Shown: positions 1 through 7,800 of the stretch, in pieces
How the letters are laid out: each line of letters starts with the position of its first letter
Numbering within the stretch: the first letter of the stretch is position 1
Assembly: GCA_016712445.1 (NCBI GenBank)
Contig: JADJRB010000002.1
Location: 372,001 to 436,000, forward strand
DNA length: 64,000 bases
From: Acidobacteriota bacterium
GTDB taxonomy: Bacteria; Pseudomonadota; Alphaproteobacteria; Caulobacterales; Hyphomonadaceae
Direction: 5' to 3'
Made by a program: the position numbers and the translations under genes
The notes under the pieces: generated by a model
Database searches by the model: none
Told to the model about the DNA's origin: nothing
What the model saw: the letters and a program-made list of their open reading frames with translations, nothing else

Positions 1-36
1 TCCTCGTAAACCATCTGAATTTCTTGAAGTTTCGGG

Positions 37-65
37 AAGGCCGCGCCAGACTGGTGCGGCCTTTT
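37..65 (+). terminator. Rho-independent-type terminator of the gene upstream of the window
   Basis: An 11-bp inverted repeat (37-47 with 53-63, one G-U pair) has a 5-nt loop and is followed by a short T run. It lies upstream of the polyphosphate kinase gene. It probably ends a gene whose last codons lie just outside the window; a TAA at 7-9 could be that gene's stop, but its frame cannot be proven. Confidence 0.6.
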
Positions 66-84
66 CATTTCAGGAAACATCCGC

Positions 85-912
85 ATGGCCATTCCCTCGA
101 TCAGCGCCGTTCGCAAGGCTCTCATTGCCGCGCCGGGAAAGCCGTTTGATCTCTCTGCCCGCGAGACTTCCGGCCGCAGCGTCTTCGAGGACAAGGCCGC
201 TGCCGAGACCAGCCTCAAGAAAGACGCCGCCTGCATCAACGAGCTGAAGGACATGCTGTATGCCGAAGGCCGCCGCTCGCTGCTCGTCATCCTGCAGGGC
301 ATGGATACGGCCGGTAAGTCCGGCACCATCAAGTCGGTTTTTGCCGACACGACGCCCCTCGGAATGGAAGTGAAGGCATTCAAGGCGCCGAGCACCGACG
401 AACTCGCCCGCGACTATCTGTGGCGTGTCCATAACGCGGTGCCCCGCCGCGGCAATGTCGGAATCTTTGACCGCTCCCACTACGAAGACGTGCTCGTTGT
501 GCGCGTCCGTGGCTACGCCCCGCTCGAAGATGTCGAGAAGCGCTACGAACAGATCAATGCGTTCGAGAAGCACCTGACCGAAAACGGCACCACCGTCCTG
601 AAATTCATGCTGAACCTCAGCCATGAGGAGCAGGGGATCCGGCTGAAGGAACGCCTCGTCGAGGCCCACAAGCTCTGGAAGTTCAACCCCGCCGATCTCG
701 ACGACCGTTCGCGCTGGGCCGAGTTCATGCACGCCTACGAACTCGCGATCCGCCGCTGCTCGACTCGCCACGCGCCCTGGTACGTGATCCCGTCAGACAG
801 CCGCACGCGCCGCAACGCGCTGATCGCCCGCATCGTGCGCGGCGCGCTCGAAAACATGGACCTCAAATGGAAGGACCCGGGCCTCAAGCCCGAGTCCTTT
901 GATTTCAGCTGA
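85..912 (+). CDS. ppk2: Polyphosphate kinase 2 family protein (polyphosphate:nucleotide phosphotransferase)
   Basis: The 275-residue protein is a cytoplasmic PPK2-family enzyme that moves phosphate between polyphosphate and nucleotides. The Walker A motif GMDTAGKSG is at residues 72-80 and the Walker B region IFDRSHYEDV at about 127-136. The FKAPSTDEL and DYLWRVH segments between them match the PPK2 core fold. Length and flanking motifs look most like the class III (AMP/ADP-phosphorylating) branch, but substrate class cannot be settled by eye; the Asp in IFDRSHYE differs from the Asn that I recall in typical class III members. An AGGAAA ribosome site lies 8 bases before the ATG. The gene stands alone, converging with the DUF2807 gene 10 bp downstream, so no operon partner helps assign a role. 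Confidence 0.9.
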   Translation: MAIPSISAVRKALIAAPGKPFDLSARETSGRSVFEDKAAAETSLKKDAACINELKDMLYAEGRRSLLVILQGMDTAGKSGTIKSVFADTTPLGMEVKAFKAPSTDELARDYLWRVHNAVPRRGNVGIFDRSHYEDVLVVRVRGYAPLEDVEKRYEQINAFEKHLTENGTTVLKFMLNLSHEEQGIRLKERLVEAHKLWKFNPADLDDRSRWAEFMHAYELAIRRCSTRHAPWYVIPSDSRTRRNALIARIVRGALENMDLKWKDPGLKPESFDFS

Positions 913-922
913 CCTTGCCGGC

Positions 923-1858
923 TCAGTTGGTGAAGCGCACCGATCCGCCGCTGGATTCAGACATCTTCTGCTCGCCGGCCGCGCCCGAGAAGGACACGTC
1001 GCCGCCGCTCGAGGCATGGCCTTTGGCGTAGTCGGTTGCGTGGAGATCCACTTCCGCTCCGCTGGACGCGCTGGCGGTCGCGGATTTGCAGTGCAGATCG
1101 TCGCCGTCGACTTCCGCGCCGGACGAGGCCGAAACCTCGATGCTGCTGCAGGCGCCCGAAAGTTCGACGCTGCCGCCCGAAGACGCGTTCACATTGAAGC
1201 TCGCCGCGGAGGTCGAATAGACCGTGGCTTCGCCTGAAGACGATGCATCGATCATCGTCTCGCCGGTGCCGGTCACAGTCCCGGTGGCCTCGCCGCTGGA
1301 CGATGCCGAAATGTCGAGCACCTTCGCATTCAGCTCTTTCGCATAGACTTCGCCCGACGACGAAGCAGAGAGGCGCGTTTCGCCAGATGTGCCCGCCAGC
1401 TTGGCCTTGCTGCTCGACGATGCGCTGACAGCGAGGTCGCCTGCGTCGATCGCCTTTCCGTCAAACGTCGACGATTGCGACACCTGCACCGACTCCAGGT
1501 CCGGCCCGGTCACGTACACTGTGTAACGCGGCACGCGCTTGCCGTTCACCTTGATGGTGTCGCCATCATGGGAAATGTCGGTCGAGCCGCCCCAGGAAAA
1601 GAAGCTGCGCTTCTTCTGGAGGCTTTCGCGCGTCACGACCAGCGTGTCGCCTTCGTTCATGATCAGCGCATCGGAAAAGTCACCGGAGGGCGTCTCGACC
1701 GTCACTTTGGTCTCGGCGCCATCCTTGTAGACGACGTCCATCACGCCTTTGACTTCGATCTTGGAGAACGGCTTGGCGCTGAAAGCCTTGCTCTCGGCGA
1801 GGGCGGCCGGCGCCAGCAGAACTGAGATCGCGGTCAGCGCGGTGAGGGTCTTTTTCAT
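923..1858 (-). CDS. Secreted DUF2807 (GIN-domain) protein with Ser-rich beta-solenoid repeats
   Basis: This is a 311-residue protein with a signal peptide (residues 1-21, cleavage after ALA). It is followed by the KPFSKIEVKGVMDVVYKDG start that is typical of the DUF2807 putative auto-transporter adhesin head domain. The C-terminal two thirds repeat ASSSGE, ASSGAEV or ASSGGSV about every 20 residues, as expected for stacked turns of a right-handed beta-solenoid. Two cysteines (GACSS and DLHCKS) could form a disulfide. The start chosen is the ATG with a GAGAGGAAAA ribosome site; a longer frame running upstream is not supported. The family is exported, but its molecular role is not established. 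A nested palindrome sits just upstream, so it is probably regulated by a dedicated repressor. Confidence 0.85.
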   Translation of the reverse strand: MKKTLTALTAISVLLAPAALAESKAFSAKPFSKIEVKGVMDVVYKDGAETKVTVETPSGDFSDALIMNEGDTLVVTRESLQKKRSFFSWGGSTDISHDGDTIKVNGKRVPRYTVYVTGPDLESVQVSQSSTFDGKAIDAGDLAVSASSSSKAKLAGTSGETRLSASSSGEVYAKELNAKVLDISASSSGEATGTVTGTGETMIDASSSGEATVYSTSAASFNVNASSGGSVELSGACSSIEVSASSGAEVDGDDLHCKSATASASSGAEVDLHATDYAKGHASSGGDVSFSGAAGEQKMSESSGGSVRFTN

Positions 1859-1898
1859 GTCTGTTTTCCTCTCGTGGGGTCGATGGACCCTGTATGGA

Positions 1899-1937
1899 TT
1901 ATCGAAATACGATATGTCAATCGTTGTTTTTCGATAA
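1899..1937. promoter_or_regulatory. Nested palindromic operator upstream of the DUF2807 gene
   Basis: Perfect 9-bp arms TTATCGAAA (1899-1907) and TTTCGATAA (1929-1937) enclose a second inverted repeat ACGAT (1909-1913) and ATCGT (1920-1924). The element lies 41 to 79 bases upstream of the DUF2807 start codon, where a repressor would cover the promoter. TATCGA half sites recur at 6689-6738. The regulator is unknown. Confidence 0.55.
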
Positions 1938-1952
1938 TTTCGGAAAGCGAAA

Positions 1953-2930
1953 TCAATCAGGGCCTTGAGGCCGGCTTTGCCGGCGCAGCACCATGGGCGG
2001 TTGGCCATACGCCCGCATGAACGCAACCCGCATGCGTTCGGCGTCGCCGAATCCGGTCGCGCCCGCGATCTCCTGCAACGACAGCGAGCTGGTCTCGACC
2101 TGCTGGCGCGCGGCTTCAAGGCGAAGCTTTTCGACGAAGCGGGCAGGCGTCGTCCCGGTCTCTCCGCGGAATACACGCGCGAAGTTGCGCGGGCTCATCG
2201 ACGCCTTGGCGGCGAGCGCCTCGACATCCAGTGCGCCCGCAAGGTTCGCTTGTATCCATCCGATCAGCGCATCGAACCGGCCGGATGCGAGGCGCACATC
2301 CTGAAGCACGGAGAACTGCGATTGCCCGCCTGCACGCCGCTGGTGCACCACCAGCTCGCGCGCTGCCCGGCGCGTCACGTCTTCGCCGAGGTCGTCCTCC
2401 ACCAGAGCCAATGCCAGGTCGATGCCGGCCGTGATGCCGGCCGACGTCCAAAACTTCCCGTCGCGCACGTAGATCCGGTCTGCCAGCAGCCGCGTCTCGG
2501 GAAAAGCCCGCGCGAATGAGTCGGACCGCCGCCAGTGCGTCGTGGCGCTGCGCCCCTTGAGCAGGCCAGCGGCTGCAAGCAGGAAAGAACCCGAGCAGAC
2601 CGAACATGTGCGCCGCGTGCGTGCCGACAGGTCGCGCAAGGCTTCCAGCATGGTCTCGTCGCCCAGTGCTTCGCGCGTGCCTTCGCCGCCTGAAACGATC
2701 AGCGTGTCCAGCGTCAAACCTGGCTGAAGCTTTTCCGAAAGCAGGCTGGCGCCGCACGATGCCTTCACCGGTCCGCCCGCCAGCGAGTACACTTGCAGCG
2801 CATACGGCGGCGGTGTCATTCCGCGCGTCGGCATTTCAAACACGCCGATTGGCCCCGCCGCGTCCAGCAGCTGGAAGCCATCAAAGATCAGGACACCGAC
2901 AGGCTTCGGCGCGGTCGTGGCAGTAATCAT
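1953..2930 (-). CDS. GlxA-type transcriptional regulator (DJ-1/PfpI domain plus AraC helix-turn-helix)
   Basis: The 325-residue protein has an N-terminal DJ-1/PfpI-like domain (residues about 10-180), with VGVLIFDGFQLLDAAGP at the start and a cysteine elbow VCSGS (Cys112). A C-terminal AraC-type double helix-turn-helix follows (about 220-320), with MSPRNFARVFRGETG and LQEIAGATGFGD. Proteins of this build are DNA-binding activators that sense small molecules through the N-domain; the ligand is not evident here. The gene is divergent from the DJ-1/PfpI enzyme gene at 2997, with only 66 bp between the start codons. It therefore probably controls that neighbour and itself, which is an inference from position. 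Confidence 0.88.
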   Translation of the reverse strand: MITATTAPKPVGVLIFDGFQLLDAAGPIGVFEMPTRGMTPPPYALQVYSLAGGPVKASCGASLLSEKLQPGLTLDTLIVSGGEGTREALGDETMLEALRDLSARTRRTCSVCSGSFLLAAAGLLKGRSATTHWRRSDSFARAFPETRLLADRIYVRDGKFWTSAGITAGIDLALALVEDDLGEDVTRRAARELVVHQRRAGGQSQFSVLQDVRLASGRFDALIGWIQANLAGALDVEALAAKASMSPRNFARVFRGETGTTPARFVEKLRLEAARQQVETSSLSLQEIAGATGFGDAERMRVAFMRAYGQPPMVLRRQSRPQGPD

Positions 2931-2996
2931 GGGAACAACGTCCTTTCTGCCAAACGGTCTCTAGGGCACAAAGCAAGCGCCATCAAGGAGGCCGCC

Positions 2997-3704
2997 ATGA
3001 CCGCTCAGCCCTTCACCACCGTTTTCGCAATCTATCCGAACCTCACCCATCTGGATTTCACCGGCCCGCATCAGGTCCTTTCGCGTCTTCCGGGTGCCCG
3101 CACGGTGATCGCCAGCCGCGATGGCGGCGAGATTGAAGCTGAGGGCGGTCTTGTGATCGGACGTACCGCGAAGCTCGCCGATATTGATCGCTGCGACCTG
3201 ATCTGTGTGCCGGGCGGCGTCGCGGCCACGGAAGTCGCGCTGGACGACGCTTTTGTCGCCGAGGTCCGCCGCCTCGCGCTCGGCGCGCGTTACATCACGT
3301 CGGTGTGTACCGGCTCGCTGATACTCGGCGCCGCTGGCCTGCTGGAAGGCAAGCGCGCGGCCTGCCACTGGGCCTGGCGCGGCATGCTCACCGAGTTCGG
3401 CGCCATTCCGGATACGGATCGTGTGGTGCGCGACGGGAACATCTTCACGGGCGGGGGCGTAACCGCCGGAATCGACTTCGCCTTCACGATGCTCGCCGAA
3501 ATCGCCGGAGAGGCTTACGCCAAGGCGGTCACACTCGGGCTGGAGTATGCGCCCGCGCCGCCGTATGGCTGCGGCCGCCCGGAACTCGCCGATGCGGAAA
3601 CGCTGGAGATCATGGCACGCAATACGGCAAAGATGATGACCAACCGGCTGGAACAGGCAAAGGAAGCCGGCGCGCGCCGCTCACGCTATGCGGTTTCGCC
3701 GTAA
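2997..3704 (+). CDS. DJ-1/PfpI family protein, isonitrile hydratase-like
   Basis: The 235-residue protein is a stand-alone DJ-1/PfpI domain. Asp20 (LTHLDFTGP), Cys104 and Thr105 (SVCTGS) match the catalytic Asp, Cys and Thr described for isonitrile hydratase InhA, so it may be a hydratase of that type or a related glutamine-amidotransferase-like enzyme. The chosen ATG has AAGGAG six bases upstream; a longer frame starting at 2793 would overlap the divergent regulator and has no ribosome site. The last 19 bp overlap the 3' end of rimO on the other strand. The adjacent GlxA-type regulator suggests inducible expression. The substrate is unknown. Confidence 0.85.
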   Translation: MTAQPFTTVFAIYPNLTHLDFTGPHQVLSRLPGARTVIASRDGGEIEAEGGLVIGRTAKLADIDRCDLICVPGGVAATEVALDDAFVAEVRRLALGARYITSVCTGSLILGAAGLLEGKRAACHWAWRGMLTEFGAIPDTDRVVRDGNIFTGGGVTAGIDFAFTMLAEIAGEAYAKAVTLGLEYAPAPPYGCGRPELADAETLEIMARNTAKMMTNRLEQAKEAGARRSRYAVSP

Positions 3705-5044
3705 AGGTCGTAGTCGTCCGCGCCGGTGATCTTGGTGCGGACGATATCACCCGGCTTCAGGGGGCGCTTGCTGGCGACGTAGACCACAGCGTCGACCTCG
3801 GGCGCATCCGCCTGGGACCTGCCGATCCAGCTGCCGGGTGACTGTTCGTCCTCACCATCAATGATGACGTCGAGCTTCTTGCCGACCTGCGCCGCCGCCC
3901 GCGCCGCCGACACCTCGGCCTGCGCCGCCATGAACCGGTGCCAGCGTTCTTCCTTCACCTCTTCGGGTACGTGATTGTCCAGTTTGCCGCTCTCGGCATG
4001 CGCGACGTTCTCGTACCGGAAACATCCCGCGCGATCGATCTTCGCCTCGCGGATAAAGTCGAGCAGGATCTCGAAATCCTCGTCTGTCTCGCCTGGGAAA
4101 CCGACAATGAATGTGGAGCGGATGGCGAGATCGGGCACATCGCGCCGCCAGCTGGCAATCCGCTCGAGCACCTTGTCCTGGTTGGCGGGCCGCTTCATGG
4201 CCTTCAGCACCGCCTTTGACGCATGCTGGAACGGGATGTCCAGATAAGGTGTAATCAGACCTTCAGCCATCAGCGGGATCACATTGTCGACGTGCGGGTA
4301 GGGGTACACGTAGTGCATCCGCGTCCACACGCCGAGGCTGCCCAGCCCCTTGGCGAGATCGAGGAAGCGCGTCTCGTATTCCGTGCCGCGCCAGGTTTCC
4401 GGCTTGTACTTTATATCCAGTCCGTAGGCTGACGTATCCTGGCTGATAACCAGCAATTCCTTGACGCCCGCCGTCACAAGTTTCTCGGCTTCCATCAGTA
4501 CGTGATGGATCGGCCGCGACACCAGATCACCGCGCAGCTTCGGAATGATGCAGAAGCTGCAGCGATTGTTGCAGCCTTCCGATATCTTCAGATACGCATA
4601 ATGGCGCGGCGTCAGGCGCAGTCCGCTTTCCGGCACAAGGTCGTGATGCGGATTGTGCGGCGGCGTCAGGTGCGTATGCACCGCGTCCATCACCGCTTCA
4701 TACTGGTGCGGCCCGGTCACCGCGAGCACCTTGGGATGCGCGCGCTGGATCACCTCCGGCTCGGCGCCGAGGCATCCGGTGACGATCACCTTGCCGTTCG
4801 CCTCGATGGCTTCGCCGATCGCCGACAGGCTTTCGTCGCGCGCCGAGTCAAGAAAACCGCACGTGTTCACCAGAACAAGATCGGCGCCCGAATAGTCCGG
4901 CGCAATCTGGTAGCCCTCGGCCCGCAGGCGGGTGATGATGCGTTCGGAATCGACCAGCGCCTTCGGGCAGCCGAGCGAAACGATGCCGACTTTCGGCGGT
5001 TTGGCCGGCTTGATCGGGGCGGGGGCGATGGGCGTCGTCGTCAT
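3686..5044 (-). CDS. rimO: Ribosomal protein uS12 (aspartate) methylthiotransferase RimO
   Basis: The enzyme is a radical-SAM methylthiotransferase that adds a methylthio group to the conserved aspartate of ribosomal protein S12. The 452 residues carry the N-terminal UPF0004 domain with iron-sulfur ligands Cys26, Cys62 and Cys91. The radical-SAM motif SEGCNNRCSFC follows with Cys158, Cys162 and Cys165, and then a C-terminal TRAM domain. The sequence around GIVSLGCPKALVDSE separates RimO from the tRNA enzyme MiaB. A short Pro-rich N-terminal tail (residues 4-17) precedes the conserved domain. The gene converges with, and overlaps by 19 bp, the DJ-1/PfpI gene. Confidence 0.96.
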   Translation of the reverse strand: MTTTPIAPAPIKPAKPPKVGIVSLGCPKALVDSERIITRLRAEGYQIAPDYSGADLVLVNTCGFLDSARDESLSAIGEAIEANGKVIVTGCLGAEPEVIQRAHPKVLAVTGPHQYEAVMDAVHTHLTPPHNPHHDLVPESGLRLTPRHYAYLKISEGCNNRCSFCIIPKLRGDLVSRPIHHVLMEAEKLVTAGVKELLVISQDTSAYGLDIKYKPETWRGTEYETRFLDLAKGLGSLGVWTRMHYVYPYPHVDNVIPLMAEGLITPYLDIPFQHASKAVLKAMKRPANQDKVLERIASWRRDVPDLAIRSTFIVGFPGETDEDFEILLDFIREAKIDRAGCFRYENVAHAESGKLDNHVPEEVKEERWHRFMAAQAEVSAARAAAQVGKKLDVIIDGEDEQSPGSWIGRSQADAPEVDAVVYVASKRPLKPGDIVRTKITGADDYDLYGETA

Positions 5045-5089
5045 GCGCGCCCTGCTAGCGCGAAACCCCGTGCGGGGAAAGCCGCCGCC

Positions 5090-6211
5090 TCAGGTTCTGC
5101 GAACCGGCATCGCCCGCAGCGACGGCCCGTTGTCGCTGTCATAAGGCAGCGGCTGCCAGTACGCCTCGACCGGAAGCGGCGCGCTGGGATTTGCCTTGTA
5201 GAAGGCATGCGGCGCGGCGCTGACTGACCGGCGTGCCGCCGCCGCCAGCGGGCCGATCAGGCGCAGCGTATCGCGCGACACCATCTGCAGCCGCAGCCGC
5301 GCGGCGCCGCCACGCTTTGCCAGCGCCATGCCTGCCCGCAGCAAGGCCTGCGCCGCGTCCGAATCCTGCGGATCAAGCGTCACCAGATCCGTCACGTCGA
5401 GGTAAGGCGGTTCAGCCTCGGAGGGCTTGTTGAATTGCAACAGCGCCAGTCCGCGTATGGCGCCCTCCGCGGGATACGCCACCAACACGGGCGGCGTGTC
5501 CGACTCCGGATCAGCCAGCCGCCAGGCCAGCGCCTCCGGCGAGCGTTCGGTGAACAGGCGCGCCCCGCGGCGCAACGACAGGTCAAACGCCGCAAGCCGG
5601 GTGTCGCCGTTCGGGTCGATGATCCGCCGCACGTCGCCGCCGTACGCTTTCAGTATTCGCTCAACGTCGGGTGCCGGTCGCCGGATATCCGCTAACCGGC
5701 GCGCGTGGCGATGCCCGGTGACAGCGTGCAGCCGCCAGCTCGCGGCCCCGGCAAGCACGGCGCCCGCGTTGGTCACCCAGCTGAACCGAAGCGATCCGGT
5801 GTCTGCATAAGTCGCCAGCCGCATCGCCTGATAGAGTTCCGCGCTGACCGGATTGCTGTTCAGGCCGCTCAGGATCAGCGGTTCGGGCTGTCTCAGGAAC
5901 CGGCGGATCAATCCGAACGCCAGCCCGCCGCGACCCGGCCGGGCGATAAAGCTGTGCCCTGCAGCGATCAGGTGCGCTTCGCCGAGGCGCCAGGCACGTT
6001 GCACGAAATTGCCGAGGAAGGCCTGTACGCCCGTTTCATCTGACGCAACCCAACCCGGCGGCAAACCGGACTGTCCGGGATTGCGCGCCATCAGCCAGTC
6101 GAAACCATCCGCCGACCGGCGCGGAAACCAGACCTGCGACAGCAACACATTTATCTGTGGAAGGTCTTCGAGGGCGACGGGCCGTATCGTGTATCGTCCG
6201 CCGCCGGTCAT
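5090..6211 (-). CDS. GNAT-like N-acyltransferase fold protein, function unknown
   Basis: About 373 residues. The opening YTIRPVALEDLPQINVLLSQVW resembles the first strand and helix of GNAT acetyltransferases. The middle (GLAFGLIRRFL, LNSNPVSAELYQAMRL) would fit an acyl-CoA-binding region and a two-domain GNAT. No firm subfamily can be named. I chose the ATG at 6211 with GGGA about 7 bases upstream; an in-frame GTG at 6217 is equally possible and adds two residues. It sits between rimO and grxD on the same strand, 19 bp after grxD, so it may be co-transcribed with grxD. Confidence 0.7.
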   Translation of the reverse strand: MTGGGRYTIRPVALEDLPQINVLLSQVWFPRRSADGFDWLMARNPGQSGLPPGWVASDETGVQAFLGNFVQRAWRLGEAHLIAAGHSFIARPGRGGLAFGLIRRFLRQPEPLILSGLNSNPVSAELYQAMRLATYADTGSLRFSWVTNAGAVLAGAASWRLHAVTGHRHARRLADIRRPAPDVERILKAYGGDVRRIIDPNGDTRLAAFDLSLRRGARLFTERSPEALAWRLADPESDTPPVLVAYPAEGAIRGLALLQFNKPSEAEPPYLDVTDLVTLDPQDSDAAQALLRAGMALAKRGGAARLRLQMVSRDTLRLIGPLAAAARRSVSAAPHAFYKANPSAPLPVEAYWQPLPYDSDNGPSLRAMPVRRT

Positions 6212-6230
6212 GCCCACATCCCGGCCAGCC

Positions 6231-6569
6231 TCAGCTGGCCGCGAGCTCGATGCCTTTCTCGGAGAACAGCTCTTTCAGTTCGCCGTTCTCGAACATTTCC
6301 TTCACGATGTCGCAGCCGCCAATGAACTCGCCTTTGACATACAGCTGCGGGATCGTCGGCCAGTTCGTGTACTGCTTGATCCCGTCACGCACGGCGGCAT
6401 CTGCCAGCACGTTCGTCGACACGTACTCGACCCCGAGATAATCGAGAATCTGCACGACCGTCGAAGAGAACCCGCACTGCGGAAACGTCGGCGTACCCTT
6501 CATGAAGAGGACAACGTCATTTTCTTTGACGGCTTTGTCGATGGCGGCGAGGGTGGCTTGGTCGGTCAT
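6231..6569 (-). CDS. grxD: Monothiol glutaredoxin, Grx4 family
   Basis: The 112-residue protein is a CGFS-type monothiol glutaredoxin (Cys32 in PQCGFSS) with the KGTP, WPTIPQLY and GGCDI elements that bind glutathione. Such proteins hold and transfer [2Fe-2S] clusters, commonly as a complex with BolA. A bolA gene lies 3.1 kb away on the same strand, with a plus-strand gene and an M2 peptidase gene inserted between. The partnership is established for the families; here it is inferred. Confidence 0.95.
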   Translation of the reverse strand: MTDQATLAAIDKAVKENDVVLFMKGTPTFPQCGFSSTVVQILDYLGVEYVSTNVLADAAVRDGIKQYTNWPTIPQLYVKGEFIGGCDIVKEMFENGELKELFSEKGIELAAS

Positions 6570-6688
6570 GTCGGGGCTCCGCTTGCAAATCCTGATGTGG
6601 CGTGCGCAGGGGAAGGCGTCAAGCAGCGGGCGCTCGCCCGCCGTGCGGTCGTTCAGTTGCGCCCCGCGCCGCCTTGCGAATTATTAAT

Positions 6689-6738
6689 TATCGATATGGT
6701 ATTGCCATTTATCGAAAATCGATTATCAATAATCGATA
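6689..6738. promoter_or_regulatory. Cluster of TATCGA-type palindromes
   Basis: TATCGATA (6689-6696) and TATCGA (6710-6715) are followed by a perfect 9-bp inverted repeat with a 2-nt spacer, ATCGATTAT (6718-6726) and ATAATCGAT (6729-6737). The region is AT-rich against a GC-rich background. It lies 49 to 98 bases before the start of the secreted-protein gene at 6787. The half site matches the operator upstream of the DUF2807 gene, which suggests one regulator for both. Confidence 0.55.
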
Positions 6739-6786
6739 AGCAACGCGAACTCGTTTGCGCCGGAATGAATGCAGGAGGCCTACCCA

Positions 6787-7722
6787 ATGTTGAATGGAAT
6801 CAAGTTCAAAGCCGTCACCGCGTCTGCGCTGTTGGCGCTGTGTGCAGCCTCCTATGGCGTCGCCCAGGTCGCCGAAGCAGCAGAGCCTGCGGACGAACAG
6901 GCGCTCGTCAACGAGAAGGTGGTCGTCACGGCCCGCAAGCCGGCCGAAACCAAGAACTATGTCGAGCAGGTCACCGCCCCGCCGTTCGGCACCGAGCAGC
7001 TGGCCCGCTGGGATGACAAGATCTGCGTCGGTGTGTCCGGCATCGGCGAGGACCAGGCCCAGTTCCTTGCCGACCGGGTCTCCCAGCGCGCCGTCGAGAT
7101 CGGCCTGCGCACCGGCAAGCCGGGCTGCACGCCCGACATCACCGTCCTCGTCACCACCGAGCCCGCGGCCCTCATCGGCAAGATGCAGGAGCAGTACTCG
7201 AACCTCTTCGCTGTCAGCACCGAGAAGCGCGTGGGCACACTCGGGTCTGCCGCGTTCGAGCAGTTCAAGACCGAAGACCGGCCGGTGCGCTGGTGGCACG
7301 TTTCCGAAACCCGCGGCGCCGATGGCAGCCGGATTGCCGGCGAAGCCCGTCAGGGCGTCACCGACGGCGTCACCGGCGCGCCAACTGTCCGGTCGGAAGG
7401 CAGCCGCCTTCGCTCCGCCACCCGCCAGGACCTGAACCGCGCGATCATCGTGGTCGATGCCAATCTCGTGCAGGGCGTCTCGGTGGACTCGCTCGGCGAC
7501 TACATCGCCTTCGTGGCGCTGATGCAGGCCGACCCCAACGGTAATACGACGGACATCAGCACGATCATGAACCTCTTCCGCTCCGACGTCGGCGACAAGC
7601 GCGCCACAACGATGACCGACTGGGACAAGGACTTCCTGCGCGCCCTGTACTCCATGCCGCGCAACACGGCATCGCTGACCCAGGCGCAAAGCTACCTCGC
7701 GTCGCGCATGGAACGCGACTGA
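6787..7722 (+). CDS. Secreted protein of unknown family with a TonB-box-like N-terminus
   Basis: The 311-residue protein has an N-terminal signal peptide (hydrophobic core about residues 9-24). The segment EKVVVTAR (residues 43-50) is identical in style to the TonB box of TonB-dependent receptors, yet no plug or barrel follows. Cys80 (DDKICVGVSG) and Cys114 (KPGCTPDI) could form a disulfide after export. I do not recognise an enzyme motif. The ATG has AGGAGG 8 bases upstream; a slightly longer frame from 6769 would place the ribosome site inside the gene. A strong terminator follows at 7750, so it is a single-gene unit, probably controlled through the TATCGA palindromes upstream. Confidence 0.75.
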   Translation: MLNGIKFKAVTASALLALCAASYGVAQVAEAAEPADEQALVNEKVVVTARKPAETKNYVEQVTAPPFGTEQLARWDDKICVGVSGIGEDQAQFLADRVSQRAVEIGLRTGKPGCTPDITVLVTTEPAALIGKMQEQYSNLFAVSTEKRVGTLGSAAFEQFKTEDRPVRWWHVSETRGADGSRIAGEARQGVTDGVTGAPTVRSEGSRLRSATRQDLNRAIIVVDANLVQGVSVDSLGDYIAFVALMQADPNGNTTDISTIMNLFRSDVGDKRATTMTDWDKDFLRALYSMPRNTASLTQAQSYLASRMERD

Positions 7723-7749
7723 CCTTTTGATCGGGTTCACAACGAGAAA

Positions 7750-7777
7750 GGGCGCTCCGTCCGGAGCGCCCTTTTTT
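7750..7777 (+). terminator. Rho-independent terminator
   Basis: GGGCGCTCC (7750-7758) pairs perfectly with GGAGCGCCC (7763-7771) around a 4-nt loop, followed by TTTTTT. It ends the secreted-protein gene. On the minus strand the hairpin is followed only by TTTC, so it may work weakly as a barrier for the converging M2 peptidase transcript. Confidence 0.9.
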
Positions 7778-7800
7778 GTTTCAGGCGAGATGCCCGGCCG

